From: Clitopilus passeckerianus
Taxonomy: Eukaryota; Basidiomycota; Agaricomycetes; Agaricales; Entolomataceae
Reading direction: 5' to 3'
Length of the DNA stretch: 64,000 nucleotides
Assembly: GCA_944990035.1 (NCBI GenBank)
Contig: CALYLX010000112.1
Span: 1,302,001 to 1,366,000 of the forward strand
In this document: positions 24,501 through 38,749 of the stretch, one piece after another
Position numbering within the stretch: position 1 is the first letter of the stretch
How the letters are laid out: each line of letters starts with the position of its first letter
Program-made: the position numbers and the translations under genes
The notes under the pieces: model-generated
What the model saw: only the letters and a program-made list of their open reading frames with translations
What the model was told of the DNA's origin: nothing
The model's database searches: none

Positions 24501-26889
24501 AAGGGGCTTCCATTCCGCCGAGATCCTGAGCTTGCCGCTCCTGCATCCGCTAAGGGGGAACCAGTCTCGAACAGTGTCGCCATCCCTGGATTCTAGCAAG
24601 TCCGTCAACTTGATAGACATATAACCAACAACGGGATCGCTGCGCAAATCCCTGTCATCGACAACCTTGACCGTGATAACTGCTGTATCCTTGTCGCCGC
24701 AGAGGAACTCGTACGGAGCCTCCCAGACTGGATTGACAGTGTATTTGACAGAGCGCGTGCGGAACCCGGACTTTCTGGCGTTGTTGACAAAGACCTTGGC
24801 GAAGGGTTTCATATCACCGGAATAAGATTTCTGTTTGTCGAGCTCCTTGGCCTGGTGGACGATGAGGCGAACAATACCGACGGCTGGACTTCAAGTTTAG
24901 TGTGGAATATGGTTGAAGAAGTAGGGAGCTTACAGCTATCGGGAGCATCCTGACCTTCTTTGGGCTCCAAAACCGGATAGAAAGCAAGGTCGAATTTCAT
25001 TTCACCCTTCTCTTTGCCATCTCTGAGAACTGGGGCGACAACATTCTCCTGCGTAGCGTCTTCAACTAGCTTCGTGAGATCGAACATAGCGGATCCGAGG
25101 AGGCTGTTCTTGCGATGATCATTATAGTCCCAGAGTTTGAGAAGCAGCGATTCGTTCAGTGCATTGATGAGAATGAACTTCGTTTCCATCCATGTCGGGT
25201 TATAACTAGATAATAGTAAGTTGAGTCCACAGAACACGCCAAGGGAAGTGATTCGACTCACGTGTTGTGCTTGTACTTGGTTCGGGCGAGCTCGGCGCGA
25301 TCGTTGATGGAGAGGGCAACGAATGGGTCAGGGGTACCACCACCAATCTTCGTGCCCTTGATTCCTCGGGCGGACTGAATAGTGACTTGCAGAACACCAA
25401 TAGCTGCGTCAAGAGGCTTGCCGGAGAGCATTTGCTCAAGGTTAAGCGTGAATACATTAGGGTCGTACATCATTGGGCCCATTGTCGCGTGCGTCATATC
25501 ACGAATGAAGGAAGACAGACCGGGGATCTGGAGCACACGCGTTAACCAGGTTGAAGTCGCGCCTCGAGGATTCACCTACATTTGCAATATCAAACCCAAA
25601 CGTCTCACCGCCGATCGGCTTGAGGACGTAGTCAATAACGGGCTTTTCCAAAAAGCTGATATCGACGATCTGAATGTGCGGGAAGTTGGGTACGAGTTTC
25701 ATGCGAATACGCATGAGGCCGGAGAAAGTGATGTCCTCCACAAGAATGGGCATGGCAGCAGTAATTCCCTTCCCGACACGGACAGAAAGTACAATTCTTG
25801 GGTTTGCTTTGCCTTCAAGCTCCCTGGGGGTCATGTCGGAGATATCAGTAGGGGTGAAAGAAATGCCCCAGTCCATCATGACAATATCATCCGCGGTTCT
25901 GGGGAAGGTGCGAACTTTGTCGATGTGAGGTGCCTTTGTGCCAAGGGTAAAAGTTGTAAGACGGAGAGAGTCGAGGAATGGTGGAGTGTTGGTACTAAGA
26001 ATCTGGTCCACGGAAGCGACAATTGTTTGAGAAAGTACAGGTTCGTAGATTTTCCAGAACCTGTCGAGGAAGTTGTTCATCCAATCTGCGGATTCATGTT
26101 CAGAGGCAAGTCGCGTCTTGACGAGGTCCCTTTGGATGTCGTCACGCGCACACCGCCGCACGCGTTCAAGCGAAGTGGAGTAGTAGGTGCTGCAGATGGC
26201 CAGAATAATGAACAACCAGCCCCATCCGAAGCCGAAACGAGTTAGGAAGTGGGAAGAGAAGACAGCCTGTCAAAGAAAAGCGAATTAGAGCCTGTAACAC
26301 AGCTTTTTGGGAAATAAACTCACAAAAATCATTACAGCTGCGTTATGGTACCAGGAGCCGTAGTATTGCTCAGATACGAATGCGTCTAGGATACCTTTGT
26401 CTCGAGCTTCGTCGTCATTAATCTTAACATCGTCGATGCCAGAAACTTGGCGCCAACCGACACGATACCAATCCGGTATTTGAGGGGCGCTACCCGCAGG
26501 GATGGCTCCAGGAATGTCCTGAACGTCGGACTCCTCGACGGGTCGGTTAGTGTCAGAGGAAACGAACTTCTTCTCTCCGTCGTCTGCGTGTTCTACCATT
26601 ATGGTAGGGACAACCGTTGAAGTTCCCTTCTCTAGTTGGACCTCTGGTTATGGGTAGGTTTACGTTGAGTTTGAGTTTGAGTGAAAGACAGAGCTTGCCT
26701 ACCTTGCCCACCGGCACTGGTTGAACTATCCTTATTACTGCTAAGTTTGCTACGATGTTTACCAGCAGCAGCAGCCTTTTCTTCCGGTGAGGCATCTGGG
26801 TCGAATGTGTGCACAACAGCACCCTTTTTCTCAGATTCTTGCTTCACAGCTTCGACATGGCCATCTGGGAGGCCATCGGCGGAAGCCAT
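21559..26889 (-). CDS. Tricalbin (SMP plus multiple C2 domains), ER-plasma membrane tether
   Basis: Extended-synaptotagmin/tricalbin family lipid-transfer tether. Start 26889 (MASADGLPDGHVEAVKQESE) opens a disordered N-terminus, followed by an ER membrane hairpin (about 26200-26330: WGWLFIILAICSTYYST). The SMP domain comes next (ESADWMNNFLDRFWKIYEP through ITFSGLMRIRMKLVPNFP, about 25580-26150). At least five C2 domains follow: GVLQVTIQSARGIKG (25400), GIVRLIVHQAKELD (24880), GVVRLVLDKATDVK (24450), GILRVDLLDGHDIHG with KSDPFAVFTL (22950), and LHVTILDAKDLG (22150). The C2D loops keep Asp ligands (DRSGKSDPF). Stop TAA 21559-21561. About 1,480 residues, many introns. Near 23429 the frame slips by one base between KLSKKARLE and LLDDGYWPCF, probably a sequence error. 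Confidence 0.93.
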
Positions 26890-27279
26890 GGTTAGCTTGA
26901 AGATAGTGGTGGTTCGGGAACAAGAGTGGTAAGGAGCGTGTAATGTGGAGGCGAATAGGATATTTCAACGTTTGGTGGGGGTCTATGATTTCTGATGTCA
27001 CTGCCCTGCCATTTCGAGGGTGGCGTTGGCCTGCGTCAAGTCACACGGATATCATCGCTTAGTACTCGTGGATGCGCAGCAGGTCCAAATCTTAGGAAAA
27101 ACATAATTTTTCATCTCTTTTTCATGAATTCCGACATTTTGTGCATTGCTTTAGCTTTGTACTCGGCTGCGCGCACATTCCAGCGTTCAAAGCAATTGAA
27201 ACTAACCATTCTCGCTGTCAGAGATAGTGTCATCTGCTCATGCCACAGTTTACCCCTGACACCACGCCTCCGCCTATAT
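26890..27279. other. Tricalbin upstream region / ARG4 3' side
   Basis: 390 bp between two minus-strand genes. It is the only place for the tricalbin promoter and the ARG4 3' UTR. No RNA gene, repeat or additional coding exon recognised. Confidence 0.5.
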
Positions 27280-28994
<1,715 letters not shown>

Positions 28995-29148
28995 CGTTGT
29001 TGGCAAGAGAAAGGAAGAAAACTGGTCCTGGGCTTAGCTTGACTCGAGCTTTTAAGAATTTCTTGAGATTGACCGTGACTCTTCTCGCCATCAATTATAG
29101 ACGTGGGAACGACCTTCCTGTTTAAGCCACCACAGAGGTCATACTGAC
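28995..29148. promoter_or_regulatory. Bidirectional promoter ARG4/UGO1
   Basis: Head-to-head start codons 154 bp apart, so this interval carries both promoters and 5' UTRs. If UGO1 starts at its second Met (29182) the interval is 187 bp. No specific element recognised. Confidence 0.5.
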
Positions 29149-30759
29149 ATGCCGGCCTTGTTTGTCTCCTCAAGACTGACCATGAGTGGGCCAAGTTCGC
29201 TGAGGGACCTTTACATCGATCCTTCCTCTGCTTGGTCGTTTGTGCCTTCACAACAAGGCTCACAGGCAGGACTACTACCACCAGGACCTTCACCGTCAAT
29301 TTCAACTCCCTCCTACCAATGGTCCGCACGGCCGTCACAGAATTCGATCTTCGAGCTTTCTCCGTCCTTGGATCTCAGTGAGCCAACTGGCATTGAGTTA
29401 CCTGTACTTTTCAGGGCATTGTGGCCTCCGTGGTGCTACAGTACTCCAGTGTAGCTATTGCCAGCCCATGGGAGGTGGGAAAACTGCTGCTGCAAGTTCA
29501 GTGGGTTCCTAGAGACGCCGGAGAACCGGCAGAACCGGAACTCGTCGAAGATAACAACGAGGATGCTGTAAGTCTTCACACATCGCTATTCTCCGAGTCC
29601 TTAAGATTTATTGCCTATAGCTGAGCGAATCATCCGAAGACGAATCTTACTTTGCGGAACCACATGCCGCCTTGCAGACTCGCCATCCAGCTCCACGTCC
29701 GACTGATGAACAAGGCTACGTCCTTCGCCGGTCTGTTCTTGAGGAGGGGACTCGACCAGAATTCATCATACCAGTCGGAAGTGCCGATGGGGCTTGGGGA
29801 ATGATTAAACGAGTAGGCCGATTCCGGGCGGAGGGATGGCTGGCTCTGTGGAAAGGTATGAAGGGCGTCAAACCTCCAATTACAACTACTGAACCTCCTC
29901 AACAGGGTCATTTACAGCTTGTGTGAATGAGGTCCTCTCAACGACGATGCAGCCTCTCATCCAAAATTTCCTTCAATCCCTCTTCTTCCCTTCAATGTCT
30001 CCTTTCCATGAACCACCTATCATCCTACCCGTAATTTCCCATGTCATTACGGGCTTCATCCTATCTCCCCTCGATCTCATCCGGACTCGTCTCATCGTCC
30101 AATCCTCTTCTTCTCGTTTCCGCAAATACAAAGGTCCCTTGGACGCTCTATCTCAAATTCTCCGAGATGAGGGTGGCCTAAAAGGGATTTACTTGCATCC
30201 ACACCTACTCTTCCCAACTATCATCGAACATGCACTCCGTCCCATTGTCAGCCTTGTGTTCCCTTCCCTCATTGCTGGCCGTATCGGTCTTGGAGTTGAT
30301 TCGTCGCCTTTCCTATGGAGTCTTGCCAACCTCACATCCAACTGCCTTGGTCTACTCGTCACCATCCCCTTCGAAGTCATTCGTAGGCGGCTACAGGTCC
30401 AAGTGAGGGGAACAGCCCAGCCCCTTCACGGATGCGTCGAACTTCGACCTGCACCTTACAATGGCATGGTCGATGTCTTCTGGCATGTCTTGACCGAGGA
30501 GAGATCCGATCTTCCTCTTACTAGGAGGGAGAGGAAGAGGAGGATGAGCCAGGCTGCTGGTACTCGACCAAAGAAAGAGGAGAAGGATGACAGTGACTCA
30601 GACGATGATGAGCCATCTGGACAAAGCTGGTTGAGGAATACCGGTATTGGGCAACTATACCGTGGCTTTGGTATGAGGCTAGGAGCTAATGTCATTGTTC
30701 TCGGCATGAGCATCTTTGGCGTTGGTCAGGAATCAGATGGTGGTTGGACAGAGATATGA
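29149..30759 (+). CDS. UGO1: UGO1, mitochondrial outer-membrane carrier-like fusion protein
   Basis: Outer-membrane member of the mitochondrial carrier superfamily (related to SLC25A46) that links Fzo1 and Mgm1 in mitochondrial fusion. It starts MPALFVSSRL, or at 29182 (MSGPSSLRDLYIDPSSAWSF), which has the better context. Landmarks: ASPWEVGKLLLQVQWVPRD, then an acidic linker, GWLALWKGLFTACVNEV, the degenerate carrier motif SPLDLIRTRLIVQ (about 30060), and PFEVIRRRLQVQ (about 30370). A basic then acidic insert follows (RRERKRRMSQ, DDSDSDDDE), then GIGQLYRGFGMRLGANVIVL. Stop TGA 30757-30759. About 490 residues. Between ELPVLFRAL and VASVVLQYSS (about 29420) the frame shifts by one base with no usable intron, so one base is probably missing. 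Confidence 0.88.
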
Positions 30760-30892
30760 GATTCTTTGTTTATTCGTCCATCATAGAATACCAGTCATGC
30801 TCTGGCTCACTGGCACCCTCTCCTTTCTTTCCCCCACTTCAGTTGATTGTAACGATTAAAATGTTATTTCTCAACAAGTAACATATATATCT

Positions 30893-33800
30893 TTAGTAAA
30901 AACAGTACAATAATATCGGAACCATCTCTTCAATATTTTCCGGTGGAACCCTAGTGCCAGCACTCCCATTTCGACTTGCATCTTGTCCCATTGCAAGATT
31001 TTCTCTTTCAAGTTCGTCCTCCGTCATAATGCGGTTCTTTCCAAGCACCCTAAGCAAATTTCTGTAAAAGACCAATGAAAACACTGGATTGAGAGACAGA
31101 CCTTTTCTTCTTCTTTACCACTGGCATGTCATCATCACTGTCATCGTCGGGATCACCTTTTATCGACATGTCCTTTACGGCGTTTGTTAGGTCAGACACT
31201 CGATTTGTTTTCTTCACGGGTGCAGCCTGGGTCTTGCTCGCCTTCTGGTTCGATGTCGACTTTACAGCTGGTTTCTTTCCCTTGGCAGGTGGCTTTGGTG
31301 GCTCCCAAGCATCGTCTTCATCTTCGTCATCTTCCAGGCCCTCGTCTTCAAATTCATCGTCTGACTCGATCAGCTGTCTACCAGCACTATTCGATTTTGC
31401 CGCCATTGGCGACGAGGGTGTATGGTCTTCACCGTCACTTGACAAAGGAGAAAGGTCCTTCTCTTGTGTAAGACTCTAGTAACCTTTTGGATGTTCACTT
31501 GCTTACCGATTCCATGTCTTCATCCTCCACCACACTCAGGTCGGGGGCATATCTAGTGGGCTTTGTAGGGCTGCCAAACATCCCTGCTTGATGCAACATG
31601 TCGATCTTGGCATCTGTCTTCATCTCCTGCTGTTCGAGCTGTGGGAAGCATCAGAATTGGTCGGCGTATGAGGATTTCCTCATAGGTACCTCGTTTGCCA
31701 TCCGGCGCATGTACATTGCCTCCATCTTCTTCATATATACCTCCATCTCTTTCATCACCTCTTCCCGTACCTCTGCCTCGATCATGGCACACCTCATTTC
31801 AGACTCAAAGAGCTTGGGCACGGTGTCAGTAACTCGCCAAAAGCTCAGTAATCATCAACGAACCTGCATTCGCAAATCCTCGACCTCCTCAAATAGAGCA
31901 TCAACCAGAGGATTGAAGGGCCCTTCCGGCTCTGAATCCGCCCCCTTGTCTTCAACAGGCTCGTCAACTAGTGAAGCCAGTCAACAATCCAAATTGGCTG
32001 CCGAATCCAACTTTAGGCATACCTTCCATGATCTCCAGGACTGTCTCCTTGGCAGGTTCCTTCCTTCCTACTCCACTACTGCCGTCCATCGATATAGTGA
32101 CCTTCCTCCTATAAGGCTTTGGCACCATTTCAGGATCGTTGAGAGTCATGGGCCCCAACTCCTTGATCGTGTGTCCGGTGACTTTGCCAGGCCCCTTGAT
32201 AGTCGGGAATCTATGAACTGGTGCTGGTGTGGGTGTTACATACACCTCTCTAGCAAGAGCAGCAAATCGCATAACGTGCGAGTTCTCGTCGTAACCTGTG
32301 TCATAAGGATTGACGTTGACGATCATGACCTTACGAAAGACATGAATATTTTCAATGAAGTGAGTTCGTCTTATTTCACATACCACCTTCCCATCTCCTA
32401 CAAAGTAGTCCATCAGAACCTCCGTCAGTTTACTGTGTCTGAACGGAACAATCCCCAGAGTTCTCTTAACGTCTCTGGTGTCCATTCTCCCATTCTGATC
32501 AGCGCTCTCTGGGGCTAAGCTCATAGCGAGCTTCCTCTGGTTCGTCCGTAGCGCTTCCATGCATTGGCCAAGGACCATGAGAGACTTGTTGATGTTGCCG
32601 GCTTCTTTCAGTCGATCACCCGTAGTATGGGTATGCTTGGTTCGTTCAGAACCAGCAAGATCAACTAAGGTAAGGCGGGAGATTTGAAGAGAAGTGGGAT
32701 CCTGTGTATCGCACTCAGCGATGTACAACGCAGAAGCTTGAAAAGACGCACATCTTTCTCTCCTCTGTGCCCTCTGACAGCCTTAATAATAACCATGCCA
32801 TGGCTTCTGCTACTTTCACGATTGGCCAGAGTGCCAAAGACGCGTCGGTGCAGTTGTCCGAGTTTGATAATTGCTTTAGCTTCGGAGGCGCTGTGTACAC
32901 GAAATTGACGGAGTCCTGCAATATACTTCCCTTGGAATTCCAGGTCTTCGTTATCAGAAGCCGGACATGGTTTGAGTGGGAGAGCCGTGCGCGCTAGGAC
33001 CAAGGATTTCGCGCCCTTCCCGTGCATTGCGTTGAAATCGGATTCATCTTTCAGGGAATCCAGAAGATCGTAGACCTTTTCATTGTACACCTCGGCGTAG
33101 GATATCCAAACCGTGTACTCATAGTTCCGGTCAACTTTGAGGCTTCTGGTGTCCGGACCAATGTCAGTGGTTTCGTCAGCTTGGGGCCCAAGAACTGCGC
33201 TGAGAGCAGGCTCCGCAGTGATTCGAGGTGGTCTGGAGTCTTGAGGATCGGCAGGCTCCACTCCATAGAGCCGGACAGGTCGGAACTGGTTGACGGTGAG
33301 CAAATTTTCAAACGGTCAATGGTAATTTAGCCGACCTTTCCGCTGCCATGCAGGCCATCGATGCTATTGAAAATGACATCCAACGTTCGCGGCAGGATCC
33401 CTGCGCTCCCTTCACTCTTCCCACCCTGTATGGTGTAGGTTTTACCAGAGTTTGTTACACCATAAGTGAACAAAAGCCCATTCTGACCCTGAAGGAGGTC
33501 GCTAACGAGGGGTAGAGTGCTCTTTGCAAAGAAATCTGACTGCTTTGTATCAGGAGGGAAAATATGGGAGAATGTGTAGTTTGATGAAGGAGGTAGTGCA
33601 GATGATCTGAATATGGATGCCCTGCTCTGGGGTCATTTGGATCCGTCATTCGAACAGTAGTGTCAGATAGAGCTGTAAGATACGGCTGAGCTGTAGGAGT
33701 ATCGTCGCTCAGGTGCGGGCGTATTCGAAGGTATGCCTGGTCGATATTAGATCTCTGCCATAAAGCAAGCCAATGCCAGCCTGCTCACCATGATCGGCTC

Positions 33801-34055
33801 CCTCTCAGCTTCAGCATTTGCATTGGCTGATTTCCCAGTTTTTCTCGTTCCTTGCCTCGAAGGTGCTCTTGCCTTGCTCTCTGTCGTGTCTCGACTCGTA
33901 GTCGTCAAAGGCTTGCGAGTAATAGTCCTTTTCGCAGTAGCAGTAGGTGCAATGGTTGGAGCTGCCTTGGCTACCGTCCTGGCCCTGGTTATCCTGCTTG
34001 CAGCTGCAGCAACACTGTCGATAGACTGAGTGCGAGATGGGGGTCTAGATGTCAT
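30893..34055 (-). CDS. Kinesin-6 family motor (KIF20-like)
   Basis: Plus-end mitotic motor family active at the spindle midzone. Start 34055 opens a basic Ser/Thr tail (MTSRPPSRTQSIDSV), then the motor: AYLRIRP, P-loop YGVTNSGKTYTIQGG (about 33430), NYEYTVWISYAEVYNEKVYD, switch I ANRESSRSHGMVI, switch II LTLVDLAGSERTK and GNINKSLMVLGQC. HSKLTEVLMDYF follows. Two inserts in the motor and TNSGKT rather than TGSGKT point to the KIF20 branch. A coiled coil follows (LVDALFEEVEDLRMQLFE), then an acidic and Lys-rich tail. An intron (about 31035-31090) leads to the last exon, TAA 30893-30895. About 900 residues. Two probable single-base losses: at GGGG 33629-33632 (before YTFSHIFPPDTKQ) and near 32755. 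Confidence 0.9.
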
Positions 34056-34409
34056 TTTTGAAATCCAAGTGTCAGAGCCCTTAGGCGACAACTAAAGCCG
34101 TAAATTGGAGGCCAAAAGTACGCGAACCACGAGGCACGATCACGTGAACGGCAACCACCTGCACGTGTAGCCGCACAACCTCAAAGCGGCATTTTCGAAC
34201 ATATTTACCTGCTTTGAGGATGCTAAAAATCGTTGAATAGTTTATTTCAATAACCTTTTTACACAGAGATTCAAGAAACGGACGTGTTTGGCCCCAGACG
34301 CGATCATGTGATGCTATCTAGAACGCGTCCGTGGCTGTGCTGTGCAGTCAACAAACAAGACCATCAGGTGTCATCCGCGCACGGTCTTTACCACTGACCA
34401 GCCTCAATC
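34056..34409. promoter_or_regulatory. Bidirectional promoter kinesin-6/SPC7 with MCB-type hexamer
   Basis: 354 bp between head-to-head start codons of two mitotic genes. It contains one perfect ACGCGT (34323-34328), 82 bp before the SPC7 start, and several CGCG/CACGTG-type words (GATCACGTGA near 34139). ACGCGT is the MBF site in yeasts. A single copy is suggestive only. Confidence 0.5.
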
Positions 34410-37400
34410 ATGGTAGTCAGTACGGACTCACCGAAAAAGCGACGACAGTCCATCGCTGTACCCAACGCACAAACATCATTTAACCCATCGAAAGGCAGGA
34501 GAAGGGCCCACAGTATTGCCCCAGGAGATCTCAGCCCTTTTGCAAAGGCTCGCCGATCACTGGTAAGCCTGAGTGGAGTTGTGGTCCATCATGTAGAGTC
34601 TGACTTTCTTTCAGGTGCCCCGGAAAAGTATTCTGAAAACATTCACGAATATCTTCAACAATGGCGAGGAGCTCCCGATTCCTCCCAACCGCAATCTTCG
34701 CAAGTCTCGATAGAAGACGACCCAGCGGACTCAATGGAAATGACCCAAGATTACCGGAGAGACTACACCAGCAGAAAGTCTCTTGGAGGGCGACGCGTTA
34801 GCTTTGCCGCAGATGTTAAGGTCCGCTTGATTGACGGAAAGAAGAAAGACTCGAGTAGCCAACAATCCCCTGAGGAGCCTCCTCGACGTTCACAAGGGCC
34901 CACAGACGAGAATGCTTACCCTGGTGCCTCGTCTTCTCGGCGGAGGCGGAGTTCTGCTCGTTACTCCCTTGCAAGCGAAGATATGGATATGACCACTGTC
35001 ATCCCCTCCAACTTCCACGGAGGAGACGACTCGGCTCTTATGGAGGAGTTTGACCCCTGAACGACGACGGCATGGAAATGACGGAAGTCCTAAATGCCGA
35101 TATAATTCGGCGACGAACCCTCAACCTTGGTGGCGGTCGTGCACCTCTAGCTCAAATCTCTCAGAGTTCAGACCACTCTGCCGTGGAACAAGATGTTTCG
35201 CGATCATTTGAGGAGGAAACCTCACATACGGTCTCCTCCGTTGCTTCTGATCAATCCTCAGTCATGGAGTTTACGATGCCACTCAACCGCTCTCTTCGCC
35301 CCCCTGCTGTACAAGACGAAGCTTGGATGGCTTTGAGGCAGGCAACGCATTCAGGCGACACACCCATCGAGCCTGAATATTCTTCGGATGACCAAGGATT
35401 TAGTCCCCCTGTGGCCAATGACAGTGCCATGGAGTTGGACGATGCCGTCGAGCGACTCATGAGGGCTCGTGATTCGCTGCCTGGTAGCCAACAGACAATA
35501 GAAGAGGATTCCCTCATCTCTGAAGAAATGAGCTTTGACGATGGCAATGAGACTATTAACGTCAGCAAAGCCTATGGCTTTGCAGCTTCAACGCCTCGTC
35601 CGAGTATGGCCATGGGTTACGAATCCACCATGGAGGAATCCGAGATCTACGGTGCCATTGTAGCTGCTCAACCCCCTCGACAATCCATTGCACCAGAGCA
35701 TCGAATTTCAGAAGAACCCGAATCACCTGAAGCACCACAAAGGCCTTTCTCTGTGTTTACCCCTCCCGAACCTCAGGTCGAAGGCCCTACGCAGCTTCAG
35801 TCAAGCTCGACATCTCCCACCGACCTTCCAACCCTCAGGAAAATACAGAGCCTTCACAGACCTCCACACCCTCAAGGCCAACTCCATCAAACATATACCA
35901 GCCTTCCACGTCTCCCCTGAAACGGCCAAGAACTCATGGCGATGATGGCTCTCAATTCGAGGAAGCAGACCGCCCGAGCCCCGCAAAGCGTCCCACTGTT
36001 TGGGAGAGGCTGAGCGCTCCCTCACCTAGATCAACCCGTTCACCCGCATCTGCCCCAAAGCCGTTGTCGCCGAGCAAGAAAGCACCCTTCCAGGTTGCGG
36101 AGCCTGGTTCGTCTGTTCAACGTCCTTCTGCGCTAAGACGTCCATCCGGATATTTTGCACGCAGGAAGAGCCTTGGAGTAGGTCTGGGCCAGACTGCTGG
36201 GGCAGCATCTCCGTCCAAGACCTCCCCAAAGAAATCAGCTCCAGCAGCAGGACGGCGAGCCAGTGTCGCGCCTAGCTTTGGTAGCGGCCGATCGACTTTC
36301 AATGTGCAGTTTGCATCGCCGGGCAAAGGCAAGGAAAAAGAGCACGCTTGCGAGAGGGAAGTTATAAGACAGGCTGTGGCTTCACCAACCATAAGTCGAG
36401 GATCTCCTGCTCCTGCATCTCCTCGCCCGAGTTCTCCAGCGCCTGCAGTTCGTTTTGCAGACGTCTCAGAACCGGTGGCTCCTGTCAACGATGTTTCTAT
36501 GGCCGACGAAAACGACGACTCGCTTCGACATCGTGCCGTAACTGCCACAGAGCGATGGCGAAATGAGATAGAGCCAATGGGGCCTGCTGGGGAAGACGAG
36601 GCAAGTAGCTTTCTTCGTTCTGTCTGCTTTTTCTGTGAGCTAAATAACTGACAGCCTACTATCTCAATCCAACAATTCTTCACGATGACGGGAATCAAAT
36701 TCATGGATGAAATTGGTGCTCCAAGACGTTCAATGCACCCCTTATCTCAGCCTCCTCGACAAGCAAGGCCACCTGAAGAAATCCCGCTATCAGACTATGC
36801 CATTGCGATGGGCTTGAACGTCCCACAGGTTGTTCTGTATAGTCGGGTGTCCAAGGATCTGCAAGCTTGGATCGAGAAGAGCAAAGCAGATTTCGTACAG
36901 GCCGAGGAAGAAGCCGAAACAATCACGCCTCAACTATTTACAGAATACTCCAGAGCCGACGAAGAAGGCCAGGCTGAGCTTCAGGTGGGTTTCAATCGCC
37001 GATGCCGTTGAGAGCAACCTGCTGATACCTGCTCAATAGCATCAACTGCAATTGATCCGAACCAATACCCGAGCTCTAGCGAAATCTGATTGGTACGATT
37101 GGAAGCTGCAATGGCTGGAAGGTCTCCACGCCACCGCAGAGCAGACTTTTGAATCCCTAGAAGAGGTACGAAATATGATCTTCAGGGCCTCGCAGTCTAC
37201 TAAAATAACTTTTAATAGGATGCTAAGGGATTGGACGAGATCCGAAGGCAAGCGGATGATATTGTTCCTTTGCTTGAAGACGAATATGCAAGCTTGCTCC
37301 AAGAACTTGAACAAGAGAAGGCTGAAGTGTCTGAGATCGAAGCCGGGGATCAGGAATACCTGAACGAGCTCAAGGCTTCAATTGCTGAACAGAAGTGAAT

Positions 37401-38433
37401 TCTTTCATAATTCTGCCGCACAAGTTTGCTCATTGACGTTCTTCTCAGTATTGAAGTCGAAGCCCTCCAAGCTGAGCTAGCGGAAAGCAAATCGCAGCTG
37501 AAGCACTTGGAGGAACGAAGAGCGGAAACAGAAAGCCAGAAGCAGGAGGCTATCACTGCTATTGCGAACGGACAGAAACTCCTTCACGTACAGAAGAACA
37601 GCACGCGGGCGGAGGTCTTTAAACTTAGAGGTGAGCGAACCTCCGTTTCGAGCCATGTCAATGCATTTAATTTATTCTACAGACGAGCTCGAAGCATTGG
37701 AAGACCTACATATGGTTCGGATAACTAAAGTCGAACCAGAGCTCTTCGAGTACATCTATGCATCAAGATTCAATGTTAGCCTCCCATGCAACAATTACCA
37801 GCCAATCGTTCAGCAAGCCAATATCACGAGAGTCGACAAGACAAGAAGTAAATGCAAGGATAGGTTTGCTCGCTTGAGTGACCTTTTCCTCCGCATGGCG
37901 AAGGAACTAGTGGTTCGTAGTGACTTCACCACGACTCGACAGGTTGGTTCTAAGATGGTTAAATTGATATTCATTATCTAATCCCCGTTTTAGATTGTTC
38001 AACGCTTGGGAGATTATTGGTCGTCTTGCGCGCAAATTAGGTCGCAACTCAAGCTCCTAAGTGTCAAATACCCCGTCGACATCGAGATCCTCCCCGGTTC
38101 AGCGGAGGAGCTTCCTGCTTTCAAAGCGAAAGCAATGGTTCTTTCCCTACACTGAAGGCAAAGGCAGTAGTGTCTTTCTCGTTCAGTGCAGAGACGTATT
38201 GCTATTGGCCACTATCAATTGCTGGCCTTGAATGTGATGCCGAAGTCGTTTATGGAAACGTTGAGTAAGTCATAAACCTCATTTACTATGCGAAACCATA
38301 GCTAAATATATTCGATTGCAGTCGTCAATCTATTCTAAATGCTCTGACCAGCCGATTGGAAGAAGCTACCCCAGCAGAAAACTACGCTTGTTTATTGGAT
38401 TCCTGCATCGAATGTCAAGAGATTTATCACTAA
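34410..38433 (+). CDS. SPC7: SPC7/KNL1 kinetochore scaffold
   Basis: Outer-kinetochore protein of the KMN network; recruits Bub1-Bub3 and PP1. Start 34410 (MVVSTDSPKKRRQSIAVPNA). After an intron (about 34564-34614) comes the PP1 SILK motif in PRKSILKTF, then the PP1 RVSF motif in GRRVSFAADVKVRLI. MELT-type Bub3-docking repeats follow: MEMTQDY, MDMTTVIP, MEMTEVLN and MEFTMPLN. The middle is disordered and Ser/Pro-rich. The conserved Spc7 domain begins FFTMTGIKFMDEIGAPRRS (about 36675), followed by long coiled coils (37060-37700) and the RWD-like C-terminus (WPLSIAGLECDAEVVYGN). TAA 38431-38433. About 1,200 residues. The frame breaks by one missing base four times: near 34675, 35057, 35820 and 38143. 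Confidence 0.92.
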
Positions 38434-38749
38434 ATTACCTGTATCTGTATTCTATACCCGCCATCTCTGTTTCTGTTAGGACTCCCTTTTGATTATTGTA
38501 TCCATCAATTGAATATATTGTAATTTCAATTCCTCTAAACAATATATAGTATAAGGAAAGCATATTCGAGTGCAAGAAATACAGCAATAACAAGTTGGGC
38601 AACGTCCATACTGAGAGCAGCGAACAGCAAGAACTGATAATTATACACTAGTCGGAGTAGTAGAGACATAGGGAGAGACTGTAGGGGCACTGGACGGCAA
38701 GGTAGTAGTAGGAATAAGGAATAAAGTGAATAGATAATAGATAAAAGGC
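38434..38749. other. Convergent 3' regions of SPC7 and the coiled-coil gene
   Basis: 316 bp between stop codons of convergent genes. AT-rich and pyrimidine-poor. No RNA gene or repeat recognised. Confidence 0.5.
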
